Assembly (NCBI RefSeq): GCF_000952685.1
Contig: NZ_JYHV01000004.1
Location: 127,744 to 191,743 of the forward strand
Length of the DNA stretch: 64,000 nucleotides
Reading direction: 5' to 3'
From: Stutzerimonas stutzeri
Lineage (GTDB): Bacteria; Pseudomonadota; Gammaproteobacteria; Pseudomonadales; Pseudomonadaceae
Both the position numbers and the translations under genes were made by a program. Shown piece after piece: positions 26,956 to 35,568 of the stretch. Below the pieces are notes generated by a model that saw only the letters and a list, made by a program, of their open reading frames with translations, did not search any database and was not told the origin of the DNA. The first letter of the stretch is position 1, and each line of letters opens with the position of its first letter.

Positions 26956-27611
26956 TTAAACTTTTTTTTGCCCTTGTCGGGATCCTGTTTTTATCGGGTT
27001 GCCAGTCTGATCCGTTATCAGGCGAGCACGATCCAAAGGATCCGTGGTGGAGCCTGGAGTTTTTTGCGCCGCTTTACATGACTGGTTGGGTTGAGGCGAG
27101 CTGGGTCGAGGATATTCACGGCGAACTGTTCAATCATGGCAGTGGTGGAATTATCGGGACTGGTAATCATGGATATGACAGTGAGCTGGCTAGAGGTTGG
27201 CCCAGGGGTAAGTCAGGAGGTATTCAGGGGGTAGTCGGCGCAGATCTGCCCAAGCGTGTCTATGTACGTTGGCAATCCATCGTGGAGCCGCAAACTTATC
27301 GAGTATGGATCGATATCCCTGAGAGAGCTCGGCAGCTTATGCACATGTCGACTCATCGGCGTTGCCCGGAAACACCGGGCCGCCCGGCCCTATACTTAGC
27401 GGCCCTTCATCTGGGTTTGGCGCCGGGCGGTATTGTGCAGGTATGGACTCGGGATGAATGCAACAGGCCGGTCAAAATCGCCCGTGCGCAAGCTGAAATC
27501 GAGCCGCTCGGTCCTTCGCAAGGGAAGACTGATGGGCGATACGCTTACAAGATCAATGAAAAAACCAAGCGATACATCGACAAGTACGGCATTCCTTACG
27601 GCAGCTGGTAG
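26940..27611 (+). CDS. DUF2931 lipoprotein, candidate immunity protein
   Basis: A 223-residue lipoprotein with lipobox FLSGC (Cys 21) and the DUF2931 pattern: WWSLEFFAPLYMTGWVEASW, then LPKRVYVRWQSIVEPQTYRVW and a YGIPYGSW end. Genes of this family very often follow DUF2235 phospholipase effectors in pseudomonads. An outer-membrane or periplasmic lipoprotein is well placed to block an incoming lipase, so immunity is the leading hypothesis. It overlaps the effector gene by 16 bases. Base composition is visibly lower in GC than the metabolic genes around. Confidence 0.82.
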   Translation: MDFTVIKLFFALVGILFLSGCQSDPLSGEHDPKDPWWSLEFFAPLYMTGWVEASWVEDIHGELFNHGSGGIIGTGNHGYDSELARGWPRGKSGGIQGVVGADLPKRVYVRWQSIVEPQTYRVWIDIPERARQLMHMSTHRRCPETPGRPALYLAALHLGLAPGGIVQVWTRDECNRPVKIARAQAEIEPLGPSQGKTDGRYAYKINEKTKRYIDKYGIPYGSW

Positions 27612-27753
27612 AGATGGAGAATGCTCAGGTAACTATGCGCACGGTGCGGCATAACGAGCAGAATTATTTCGAGTGCAGTTTTCTCGATAAATACGAGATA
27701 GCAGCTTTCGCTTTAAATCAAATGCGGATAAATACCAGGGAAGGGAGCGCCAA

Positions 27754-28378
27754 ATGCAAGACAACCGAAGACCCGTTACGTCCCGATCGCAAGGTTGGGC
27801 AATGAAACTTGCCACGCTTCTAATCAACCATGGCATCTCCCCTAATCAGATCTCGGTTGCGAGTATCGGATTCGCGGCAGCGGCGGCTGCCAGTATGGCG
27901 GCGTCTATCGGTGTACTCGCTTCGCTTGTGGCGATCACATTCATCCAACTCAGGCTGGTATGTAACCTGCTCGATGGGATGGTGGCCATCGAAGGCGGGA
28001 AGCAATCGGCGCTGGGCAGCCTGTATAACGAATTTCCGGATCGCATCGCAGACAGCCTGCTGATCGTTTCGTTACGTTGGGTATGCAGCGGCCAATCCTT
28101 CGCTTGGCTGGTTTGCCGCGCTCGCCGCTGCTTTGACTGCCTATGTGCGGGTGTTTGGCGGAGCGCTAGGGCTTAAGCAAACCTTCGTCGGTCCCATGGC
28201 CAAGCAGCATCGCATGGCGGTCATGACGGCTGGCCTGGCGCTTAATATTCCAGAGTCTCTTTTGTTCTCCACACACCATAGCCTGTTTGTCGCGCTGATC
28301 ACTATCGCGGCGGGCTCCGTCGTGACTTGTGTCTCCCGCACCCGAATAATCGCTGGTCAGTTGAAGGAGGCCCAGTGA
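27754..28378 (+). pseudogene. CDP-alcohol phosphatidyltransferase (YnbA-like), frameshifted
   Basis: The first part (27754 to about 28075) encodes an integral-membrane CDP-alcohol phosphatidyltransferase with a strong ribosome site (AGGGAAGGGAG). The reading then continues one base out of phase: the frame that resumes with GYAAANPSLGWFAALAAAL and runs to 28378 (TAYVRVFGGALGLKQTFVG, AKQHRMAVMT) is clearly the rest of the same protein. One extra base, or two missing, around 28071-28082 explains it. The motif NLLDGMVAIEGG...GSLYNEFPD is a variant of D-x2-DG-x2-AR-x8-G-x3-D-x3-D with Asn at two Asp positions; similar variants occur in YnbA-like relatives. If intact it would join a phosphatidyl group to an alcohol head group. 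It may be a real mutation or a sequencing error. Confidence 0.8.
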
Positions 28379-28977
28379 TGTGGATCTCCGCCCTGTTGAT
28401 TTCGATTTTGCGGCTACTGCTGGGGGCCAGCGCTCGCTTCGAAAGCACGCCAGACCTGTCCGGTCAGCGCATCTATTTCGCCAATCACACAAGCCATATC
28501 GACACGCTGGCGATCATGGCGGCCCTACCGAAGGAGGCGAGGCTCAACACGAAGCCCGTTGCGGCAGCCGATTACTGGGGCAAAAACAGGTTTCTGAGAT
28601 ACATCGCAACGCGTGGGCTCAACTCGGTACTGATCAATCGCCAATCGAAAGACGGTGAAGATCCGCTGGAGCCGGTGCGCCAGGTGATGGAGCAGGGTTG
28701 CTCGGTGATCATCTTCCCCGAAGGGACGCGCAGATTTCAGGCGCTTCCTGGCGAGTTCAAATCAGGTCTTTACCGACTCCATAGGGCGTTTCCGCAGGCG
28801 CAGCTGGTCCCGATCTATCTGGACAACCTTTATCGCTCGATGCCGAAAGGCAAGCACGTGCCCCTGCCGATCATCTGCACCATTCGGATCGGCGATCCGC
28901 TTGCGGTTCTAGAGAACGAAGAGATCGGCGACTTCTTGAGCAGAGCCCGCGAAGCGGTGGTGAGGCTTGCCCAATGA
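28378..28977 (+). CDS. 1-acylglycerol-3-phosphate-type acyltransferase (PlsC family)
   Basis: A 199-residue membrane-associated acyltransferase with the catalytic motif NHTSHID (H-x4-D) near residue 40 and the substrate motif FPEGTR near 121. One hydrophobic helix at the N-terminus anchors it to the inner membrane. It should transfer an acyl chain to a lysophospholipid or related acceptor. ATG 28378 overlaps the stop of the upstream gene (TGATG) and is preceded by AAGGAGG, so translation is coupled. Together with the CDP-alcohol transferase and CdsA-like neighbours it forms a self-contained phospholipid-making cassette, similar in content to ynbAB-type clusters and to a cluster in P. aeruginosa. 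Confidence 0.9.
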   Translation: MWISALLISILRLLLGASARFESTPDLSGQRIYFANHTSHIDTLAIMAALPKEARLNTKPVAAADYWGKNRFLRYIATRGLNSVLINRQSKDGEDPLEPVRQVMEQGCSVIIFPEGTRRFQALPGEFKSGLYRLHRAFPQAQLVPIYLDNLYRSMPKGKHVPLPIICTIRIGDPLAVLENEEIGDFLSRAREAVVRLAQ

Positions 28978-29918
28978 TGATCGAGAACAAGTTCTACCTG
29001 TTGATGGCCGGGGTCGTTTCCCTTTTGGCGGTCGCCACCGTCGCGGGGATGATTCTGAAGCGCTTGGTCAAGACGGAAGGCTCGATTGCGACGGTCGACA
29101 ACCTGAATCTGAGAGTCAACGCCTGGTGGTCGATGATCGCGATTTTTGTCGCCTCGTATCTGATGGGGAACACGGCGACGGTGGTGCTGTTCGCATTCGT
29201 GTCGTTGTTTGCCCTGCGAGAGTTCATCTCCCTGACTCCTACCCGGCTAGGCGATCACAACGCACTGTTCGCAGCCTTCTTTATTCTCATCCCCTTGCAG
29301 TACGTCTTCATCGGTATCCACTGGTATTCGATGGTCACGTTGCTGATTCCGGTTTATGCGTTCCTGTTCTTGCCGTCGATTGCCGTGCTGTCACAAGAAA
29401 CCGATGGCTTTCTCGAGCGCGCGGCCAAGATCCAATGGGGCGTCATGATCACGGTGTATTGCATCAGCCATGCGCCGGCGCTGCTCATTCTCGATCTCGA
29501 GGGGTTCAAGGGGCAGAACGCCCTGCTGCTGTTTTATCTCATGTTCGTCGTTCAGATCAGCGACGTACTGCAGTACGTGTTCGGAAAACTGTTCGGGAAA
29601 ACCAAGGTTGCGCCTGTGGTCAGCCCATCCAAGACAGTGGAAGGGCTGGTCGGCGGCGGCTTGGCGGCAACGCTGGCGGGCGGCGGCATGTACTGGCTCA
29701 CGCCGTTCAGCTTCTATGAATCGGTGGCCATGTCCTTCGTGATCGTGGTGATGGGCTTTTTGGGTGGTCTGACGCTCTCGGCGATCAAGCGCAGCCTGCA
29801 AGCCAAGGATTGGGGCACCATGATCAAAGGCCACGGGGGCATGCTGGATCGGATGGACTCGGTGTGCTTTGCCGCGCCGGTATTCTTTCATCTCACCCGT
29901 TATTTCTTCTCGGTTTGA
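28974..29918 (+). CDS. Phosphatidate cytidylyltransferase (CdsA/YnbB-like)
   Basis: A 314-residue polytopic membrane enzyme with about eight helices and the complete CdsA signature near the C-terminus: SAIKRSLQAKDWG, then KGHGGMLDRMDS. It should make CDP-diacylglycerol from CTP and phosphatidate. Since a housekeeping CdsA is expected elsewhere, this is probably a second, specialised copy supplying the CDP-alcohol transferase in the same operon. The start codon overlaps the acyltransferase stop by 4 bases. Confidence 0.93.
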   Translation: MMIENKFYLLMAGVVSLLAVATVAGMILKRLVKTEGSIATVDNLNLRVNAWWSMIAIFVASYLMGNTATVVLFAFVSLFALREFISLTPTRLGDHNALFAAFFILIPLQYVFIGIHWYSMVTLLIPVYAFLFLPSIAVLSQETDGFLERAAKIQWGVMITVYCISHAPALLILDLEGFKGQNALLLFYLMFVVQISDVLQYVFGKLFGKTKVAPVVSPSKTVEGLVGGGLAATLAGGGMYWLTPFSFYESVAMSFVIVVMGFLGGLTLSAIKRSLQAKDWGTMIKGHGGMLDRMDSVCFAAPVFFHLTRYFFSV

Positions 29919-30168
29919 TGTCCATCCGCATCTGCAGTGACGGCCTTTTTCGGTTTGGATTGCCTGGATTGATCACTGCGTCGTGATGCGCTGTCGGGCG
30001 GTATCGTTCTATTCCAACAGCCTGCCGAACGATCGAGCGCCGTCCCACCGGGCCACACGTCACGGCTGACGGACGCGACCTGACTGGACTGCCGCGCTCA
30101 GCGAAACGCGAACCCTGGGCGACGGTTCAGGTCCGTTGAAGGACGAGCCTGATTCACCGGAGCCTGTC

Positions 30169-31128
30169 ATGGACCGCCTCACGCTGCTGTCGCTGGGCAG
30201 CATTAACGCCGATTTCCAGGTGCGAGTCGATGAGCCGCTTGGCCATCGCGAAACCCTGCTGGCCCATGATCTGTGCCGCCTGTCCGGCGGCAAGGCCAGC
30301 AATACCGCCTACCTCGCGGCGGGCTTCGGCCACCGCAGCATCCTGCTAGGCCGAGTGGGTGACGACGCATTGGCCGAGCAGGCGCTTGGGCCGCTGCGCG
30401 AGGCTGGCGTTGAGGTGAACTGGGTCGGGCATGCCGAAGGGCGATCCACCGGCGTGTCGATGATCATGGTGCCGCCGGACGCGAAGAAGCAGATCGTCCT
30501 GGCCACGGAGGCCAACGACTGCTGGGATGACGCGGCTGCCGACGCCATGGCCGCCTGCATTGACGGATGCGAAACGCCGGCCAGCCTGGTGCTCGATTAT
30601 GAAATTCCGGGTTGGGTCGTACGACGCGCCATCGAGGCTGCGGCACGCAAGGGTGTGCAGACGGTGCTCGATCCGTCCTTCCCCGTTCGTCTCGAGCGCG
30701 ACCTGTTGGGCAAGCTGCACGCCATCACGCCGAACCTGGCCGAAGCCGAGGGGTTGGTTGGACGTGCCATCGGCTCGGTAACGGAGGCTGCCAGCGCTGC
30801 GCGCGAACTGCAACGGTCAGGCACGCCCATCGTCTGCATCAAGTTGGCCGATGGCGGCTGCGTGCTAGCCCACGAGCAAGAACTGCTGCATATCCCGCCG
30901 GGCGAGGTGGAGCCGGTGGACACAACCGGTGCTGGGGATGCCTTCACCGGCGTCTTCGCCATCGCGCTGCTGGAAGGCCGGTTGCCTCGAGAGGCCGCTG
31001 CCTGGGGCGTGGCGGCGGCCAACTTGGCGGTCACCGGCTATGGCTCGCAAGCGAGTTACCCGGCACGTAAACAGGTGGAGCAGATGGCGAACGGTCTGCT
31101 GGAGCGAGCGAGGGCAGTCGATGGGTAA
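30169..31128 (+). CDS. PfkB-family (ribokinase-like) sugar kinase
   Basis: A 319-residue cytoplasmic kinase. The N-terminal signature LSGGKASNTAYLAAGFG binds the sugar, and the C-terminal DTTGAGDAFTG holds the catalytic Asp and anion hole. The exact sugar is not readable; ribokinase and fructokinase relatives share these motifs. ATG 30169 has CCGGAG upstream and is preferred over a TTG at 30136. The gene overlaps the GH65 phosphorylase gene by 8 bases, so the kinase may act on a product of that enzyme or on a linked sugar (inference). Confidence 0.9.
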   Translation: MDRLTLLSLGSINADFQVRVDEPLGHRETLLAHDLCRLSGGKASNTAYLAAGFGHRSILLGRVGDDALAEQALGPLREAGVEVNWVGHAEGRSTGVSMIMVPPDAKKQIVLATEANDCWDDAAADAMAACIDGCETPASLVLDYEIPGWVVRRAIEAAARKGVQTVLDPSFPVRLERDLLGKLHAITPNLAEAEGLVGRAIGSVTEAASAARELQRSGTPIVCIKLADGGCVLAHEQELLHIPPGEVEPVDTTGAGDAFTGVFAIALLEGRLPREAAAWGVAAANLAVTGYGSQASYPARKQVEQMANGLLERARAVDG

Positions 31129-33523
31129 TCGGCAAGTGCCATGCAAGCTGCTCTTCGATCATTACGATCCGGCCGATGAGCGCCGCCGCGAGGCGCTGTT
31201 GGCCCAGGGCAACGGCCTGTTGTCCTGCCGCGCCAGCGCACCGGAAGCGTCTGCGTGGCCTGCTGCCCGCGACGGCGATCACTACGCCGGCTTCTATCGC
31301 GCCGGCTGGTATGACCAGGCACCGCGGGAGGTCAACGGCAGAGAGGTGCAGATGGCGGCGCTGGTCAATCTGCCCGATCCCTTCGGACTGAGCTTTGCGC
31401 TAGATGGCGGCGATTGGTTCCGTCTCGATGGCGTCGAATTGCATGAGTATCGCCAGTCGCTGGCGCTGGACAGCGGGCTGCTCGAACGCGAGCTGGAATT
31501 CGAGCTGGGTGGTCACAGGTTGCGTCTGCATGAAACCCGCTTCGTCAGTATGGCCGCCTCGCAGCTCGTGGTGTTGCGTTGGGAGTTGAATATCCCGCCG
31601 CAAGTCGACCGGCTGCGCTTGCGCACTGTCCTGAACGGTGGCGTCACGAATGCCGCTATCCGGCGCAATCAGGCTTATGAAGGGCCGCGGCTGCGTGACG
31701 TCGTGCTGCAGCACGAAGAGGACGGGCGCGCCGCGCTTGGCGCCGGATTGGCCGATGATCAGCGCCGGCTGGTGATGGCCACCCAGGTACTCACGCCGGG
31801 GATGGATCTGCGTTGGCAGGGCCGGCAGGCCGAGCAGAGGCTGCAGCAGGAGGCCGAATGCCGCCGTCCCGCTGACGGCCGGTTGATCATCGAGAAGCGG
31901 GTACTGGTTCGGGTCGATCAGGAGCGGCCGGCGGAGGATCGCGTGGCGCTCGCGCAGCTACTCGAGCAACTGCCGGGCGACAGCTTCATCCATTTGCATC
32001 GGGCGCACAGCACTGCCTGGGCACGGCTCTGGCAACGGATGCGCATCGATGCCGATGACGCGCGGCTCGAGCTGACGCTGCGCTTTCATGCCTTCCATCT
32101 GCTACAAACGGTGTCTCCACACAGCGTCGGGCATGACATCGGCTTCCCACCGCGCGGATGGACGGAGGGCTACTACGGTCAGGTGTTCTGGGATGAGCTG
32201 TTCGCTTTTCCGTTTCTCGCCACACACTTCCCAGAACTGGCGCGCAGCCTGCTGGATTACCGCCATAGACGCCTGGATAAGGCCCGTGAGCGGGCGCGTC
32301 GGGCCGGACTGCGGGGCGCCCTGTTTCCCTGGCGCAGCGCCCGCAGTGGCGAAGAGGAAACGCCGCCCCGGCAGTTCAATCCGATGTCCGGACGCTGGAT
32401 GGCCGATCACACCTACCTGCAGCGACACATCGGCTCCGCGGTGGCCTACGACGCCTGGCAACTGTACCTGGCGACCGGCGACGAGGCGCTGCTGGCCGGG
32501 CCTGCCGGGGAAATCATCATCGAAGTTGCGCGTTTCTGGGCCAGTCTGGCGCGCTTTGACCCGGCGCGGCAGCGCTACCTGATCGGCGGCGTGATCGGCC
32601 CGGATGAGTACCACAACGGCTACCCCGACGCCGCCGAGCCCGGCCTGGATAACAACGCCTACACCAACCTGATGGCGGTCTGGACCCTGTGCCGTGCGCT
32701 GCAGGTACTGGAGCTGTTGCCTGAGTCCCGGGCTGCCGAATTGGCCGATCGGCTGCAATTGACTGCGGATGAGCTCAGTCGTTGGACGCAGATCAGCCGT
32801 CGCATGTACCTGCCGTTCATCGACGAGGATGTGCTCAATCAGTTCGACGGCTTCGAGCAGCTGCAAGCGCCGCCGCAGCAGTGGCTGCACGGGGATCGGC
32901 CGCGTCTGGATTGGATGCTCGAAGCACGCCACGACAGCAGCGACCGCTACCAACTGACCAAGCAGGCGGATGCGCTGATGGCTTATCACCTACTGTCGCC
33001 GCCGGCACTGGAGGCGTTGTGCGAACGGCTCGGCTATCACCATGACGAAAAGAGCCAGCGGCGCACGCTTGCCTATCACCTGGCCCGTATCACCCATGAG
33101 TCGAGTCTGTCCAATGTGGTCTGTGCCGGTGCCCTGGCGGCGGTCGACGGGCCGGCGTCGTGGACCTATTTCCAGCAGGCGCTGAACACCGATCTGCATG
33201 CGCCGGGCAACTCGGGGACCCAAGAGGGCGTGCATCTGGGGGCGATGTGTGGCGCGTTGGACGTGTTGCAGCGCCACTATCTCGGGGTTCGCCTGGAACT
33301 TGATGGGCTGCACATCTTTCCGGCAGCGCCGCCAGCATTGGGCGATCTGACCTGGCAGTTGGTCTACCGCCAGGCCTGGATCGAACTGCAATTGCGCGGT
33401 GGGCAGCTGCGGGTGACTTCCCATGGCGACAATCAGCGGTCGGTACCGGTGCAGCACGCCGCGGGGCTGTCGCTGCTTGAACCTGGCCAGGCGCTGCTGG
33501 TGCCATGTCGGGTGGACGTGTGA
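31121..33523 (+). CDS. Glycoside hydrolase family 65 disaccharide phosphorylase
   Basis: An 800-residue cytoplasmic protein with the GH65 layout: N-terminal beta-sandwich (to about residue 290), helical linker, an (alpha/alpha)6 barrel and a short C-terminal sheet. The catalytic acid lies in GGVIGPDEYHNGYPD near residue 498, and the phosphate/substrate region includes TKQADALMAYHLL and HAPGNSGTQEGVHLGAM. GH65 enzymes split alpha-linked disaccharides (trehalose, maltose, kojibiose, nigerose) with phosphate to give beta-glucose 1-phosphate. Which disaccharide is used cannot be told. Usually a beta-phosphoglucomutase sits nearby; here a PfkB kinase does instead. It is followed after 112 bases by the Mrp-like antiporter operon. 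Confidence 0.9.
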   Translation: MGNRQVPCKLLFDHYDPADERRREALLAQGNGLLSCRASAPEASAWPAARDGDHYAGFYRAGWYDQAPREVNGREVQMAALVNLPDPFGLSFALDGGDWFRLDGVELHEYRQSLALDSGLLERELEFELGGHRLRLHETRFVSMAASQLVVLRWELNIPPQVDRLRLRTVLNGGVTNAAIRRNQAYEGPRLRDVVLQHEEDGRAALGAGLADDQRRLVMATQVLTPGMDLRWQGRQAEQRLQQEAECRRPADGRLIIEKRVLVRVDQERPAEDRVALAQLLEQLPGDSFIHLHRAHSTAWARLWQRMRIDADDARLELTLRFHAFHLLQTVSPHSVGHDIGFPPRGWTEGYYGQVFWDELFAFPFLATHFPELARSLLDYRHRRLDKARERARRAGLRGALFPWRSARSGEEETPPRQFNPMSGRWMADHTYLQRHIGSAVAYDAWQLYLATGDEALLAGPAGEIIIEVARFWASLARFDPARQRYLIGGVIGPDEYHNGYPDAAEPGLDNNAYTNLMAVWTLCRALQVLELLPESRAAELADRLQLTADELSRWTQISRRMYLPFIDEDVLNQFDGFEQLQAPPQQWLHGDRPRLDWMLEARHDSSDRYQLTKQADALMAYHLLSPPALEALCERLGYHHDEKSQRRTLAYHLARITHESSLSNVVCAGALAAVDGPASWTYFQQALNTDLHAPGNSGTQEGVHLGAMCGALDVLQRHYLGVRLELDGLHIFPAAPPALGDLTWQLVYRQAWIELQLRGGQLRVTSHGDNQRSVPVQHAAGLSLLEPGQALLVPCRVDV

Positions 33524-33635
33524 GGCGCGGCATGCGGCCGTCTTGCCGACAACGCAGCGATCCCAGCCAGCGCCAATCTCGACAGAGCGCCGCGGCGACC
33601 CTTTCGGAGTCGGCCTGCTGCAAGGAGCAACAGTG

Positions 33636-34124
33636 ATGGTACAGATCGGGATAGGCCGCTGGGTCGATGGGCTGGGTTGGGCGCTGCTCTACGCGGCGCT
33701 TTGGGCGCTGTTCGCCGAGGGTGGCGGTTGGGCGCTGGGGGTGCCGAGCATTCTGCTCGCTGTCGCGCTGTCACTTCGGCTTGGTTCGCGGCCCTGGCAG
33801 CCCGCCTTGCGGGCGCTGCCGGGCTTTGCCTGGTTCTTCCTCGGGCGCATGACGCTGGGCGCCTGGGACGTGGCGGTGCGCGCGCTGCACCCTCGACGGT
33901 CATTGCAGCCGGCCTGGCTCGACTACCGGCTACGCAGCGAATCGCCACGGGTACGGCTGCTGCTGTCGGCATTGGTCGGGCTGCTGCCGGGCACCCTGGC
34001 ATCGCGGATCGATGCCGACTGCATGCGCGTGCATGTACTGGATCGACGGCAGCGGTGGGAGCCGACGGTGATCGAACTCGAGGATCGTCTGATGCGACTG
34101 GTCGGCGACGGAGACAACCGCTGA
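33636..34124 (+). CDS. Na+/H+ antiporter subunit E (MrpE/MnhE-like)
   Basis: A 162-residue membrane protein, first gene of an eight-gene Mrp-like operon. It has two or three N-terminal helices and a soluble C-terminal domain with LLSALVGLLPGTLASRIDADCMRVHVLD, the MnhE family pattern. MrpE is an accessory subunit of multi-subunit cation/proton antiporters. AAGGAG precedes ATG 33636. The stop overlaps the next start (TGATG). GC content is high and even through the operon, so this cluster looks long-resident. Confidence 0.88.
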   Translation: MVQIGIGRWVDGLGWALLYAALWALFAEGGGWALGVPSILLAVALSLRLGSRPWQPALRALPGFAWFFLGRMTLGAWDVAVRALHPRRSLQPAWLDYRLRSESPRVRLLLSALVGLLPGTLASRIDADCMRVHVLDRRQRWEPTVIELEDRLMRLVGDGDNR

Positions 34125-34375
34125 TGGCGTTGTACTCGGCGCTGTTGCTGCTGACCATCGTCGTCGGGCTGGGCCGCGTGGTGCTGGGGCCGGGGCGGGT
34201 GGACCGGCTGCTGGCGATCCAGCTGTTCGGCACGGCCGGCACGGCATTGTTGCTGGTCCTGGCGCAGTGGCAGGAGCAACCCGCACTGCGTGACGTGGCG
34301 CTGCTGCTGGGCTTGCTGGCGGCGGTCGCCAGTGCCGCACTGGTGCAGCTGCTGCGACGGAGCCGTCATGATTGA
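34124..34375 (+). CDS. Na+/H+ antiporter subunit F (MrpF/MnhF-like)
   Basis: An 83-residue protein with three membrane helices. The motif VVGLGRVVLGPGRVDRLLAIQLFGT is the MrpF signature. It is a small structural subunit of the antiporter. It overlaps the E subunit stop by one base and the G subunit start by 8 bases, indicating tight translational coupling. Confidence 0.87.
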   Translation: MALYSALLLLTIVVGLGRVVLGPGRVDRLLAIQLFGTAGTALLLVLAQWQEQPALRDVALLLGLLAAVASAALVQLLRRSRHD

Positions 34376-34664
34376 TCTGCTGCTGGCAGTGTGGAGCTGG
34401 CTGCTGCTGGTTGGCGGCCTGCTTTTCTTCGCGGCCGGTAGCATCGGTCTGCTGCGTTTTCCCGATACCGTCAGCCGTCTGCACGCCCTGACCAAGGCCG
34501 ATACGCTTGGCCTGGGGTTGGTGATCGCCGGTCTGTCGCTTCGCGCCGACAGCCTGCTGGAAGTCGGCCAGATGCTGTTGATCTGGCTACTGCTGCTGGC
34601 CTCCAGCGCCACCGCCTGCCAGCTGCTGGCACGCCAGGCTGGCGAGGAGCCGGACGATGACTGA
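34368..34664 (+). CDS. Na+/H+ antiporter subunit G (MrpG/MnhG-like)
   Basis: A 98-residue protein with three membrane helices and the MnhG pattern GSIGLLRFPDTVSRLHALTKADTLG. It is one of the three small accessory subunits. It overlaps its neighbours at both ends (8 bases with F and 8 bases with the fused A/B-type subunit). Confidence 0.9.
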   Translation: MIDLLLAVWSWLLLVGGLLFFAAGSIGLLRFPDTVSRLHALTKADTLGLGLVIAGLSLRADSLLEVGQMLLIWLLLLASSATACQLLARQAGEEPDDD

Positions 34665-35568
34665 GTGGCTATTCGACGGCGCGCTCGGCCTACTGTTGCT
34701 CGGCCTTGCCTTTGGTGCGCTGCATGGACGCAACCTCTACGCCAGCGTGCTGCTGTTCATTGCCTTCGGCTTGGCGCTGGCGCTGATCTGGGCGCGCCTG
34801 GGCGCGGCAGACCTGGCCCTGGCCGAAACGGCCATCGGGGCGGGGCTGACCGGGGTGTTGCTGTTCGCAGCGTTGGCACGCCAACCGGGGCCGGCGGAGC
34901 TGCCGGATATCACCCCGGTCCGGAAGCGCCTCGCCGCGTCGATGGTGGTGCTGCCCTTACTGATCATGCTCGTGCAGGGGCTCGCGCCGATGGCCGATCG
35001 CACATCGGCGCTGCCGGCAGCCATTGACCGGGTGTTGCCGCAGACCGGTGTCAGCCATCCGGTCACCGCCGTGCTGCTTAACCTGCGCGCCTGGGACACG
35101 CTGCTGGAACTGGCAGTCCTGCTGCTGGCGCTGCTCGGCGCGCGCCAGCTGGGGCCGCGCAGCCTCGATCTGGCTGAACCCTGGCCGCTGTTGCGCGCCT
35201 GGGCGCGGGTACTGGCGCCGTTGCTGGTGCTGGCGGCGGGTTACATCCTTTGGCGTGGCGCCAGCGCGCCGGGCGGTGCCTTTCAGGCGGGTTCGTTGCT
35301 CGCGGCCGGGGTGGTGTTGCTGCGCTTGTCCGGGCTGCTGCCGAGGTTGCGCTGGTCCTTTGCGCCTTTACGGCTGCTGGTGCTGGGCGGCCTGCTGGTA
35401 TTTGTCGCCGTGGCCGTCAGCACTGCCTGGCTGGGGGAGGGCTGGCTCACCTATCCGGACGGATCGGCCAAGTACGTGATCCTGCTGATCGAGGCGATGG
35501 CGACCCTGTCGATCGCGGCCAGCCTCAGCTTGTTGGTGATTGGTGACGGCGAGGAATCACCATCATGA
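34657..35568 (+). CDS. Fused MrpA C-terminal (DUF4040) and MrpB-like subunit
   Basis: A 303-residue polytopic protein joining two modules. Residues 1 to about 80 match the DUF4040 helices that form the end of standard MrpA (ARLGAADLALAETAIGAGLTG). The rest is MrpB-like, with the motif RGASAPGGAFQAGSLLAAGVV. In the seven-gene Mrp operons these helices belong to the large MrpA protein, so here MrpA has been split and its tail joined to MrpB, as in Mrp modules linked to hydrogenases. The stop overlaps the C subunit start by 4 bases. Confidence 0.85.
   Translation: MTEWLFDGALGLLLLGLAFGALHGRNLYASVLLFIAFGLALALIWARLGAADLALAETAIGAGLTGVLLFAALARQPGPAELPDITPVRKRLAASMVVLPLLIMLVQGLAPMADRTSALPAAIDRVLPQTGVSHPVTAVLLNLRAWDTLLELAVLLLALLGARQLGPRSLDLAEPWPLLRAWARVLAPLLVLAAGYILWRGASAPGGAFQAGSLLAAGVVLLRLSGLLPRLRWSFAPLRLLVLGGLLVFVAVAVSTAWLGEGWLTYPDGSAKYVILLIEAMATLSIAASLSLLVIGDGEESPS

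Noticed and set aside
25405..27611. A complete type VI secretion cluster
   Set aside because: Only an effector-like lipase and a candidate immunity lipoprotein are present; no VgrG, Hcp, PAAR, adaptor or structural gene was found in the window.
27614..27805. 63-residue open frame after the DUF2931 gene
   Set aside because: It overlaps the well-supported start of the CDP-alcohol transferase, has no recognisable pattern and lies in AT-rich promoter-like DNA.
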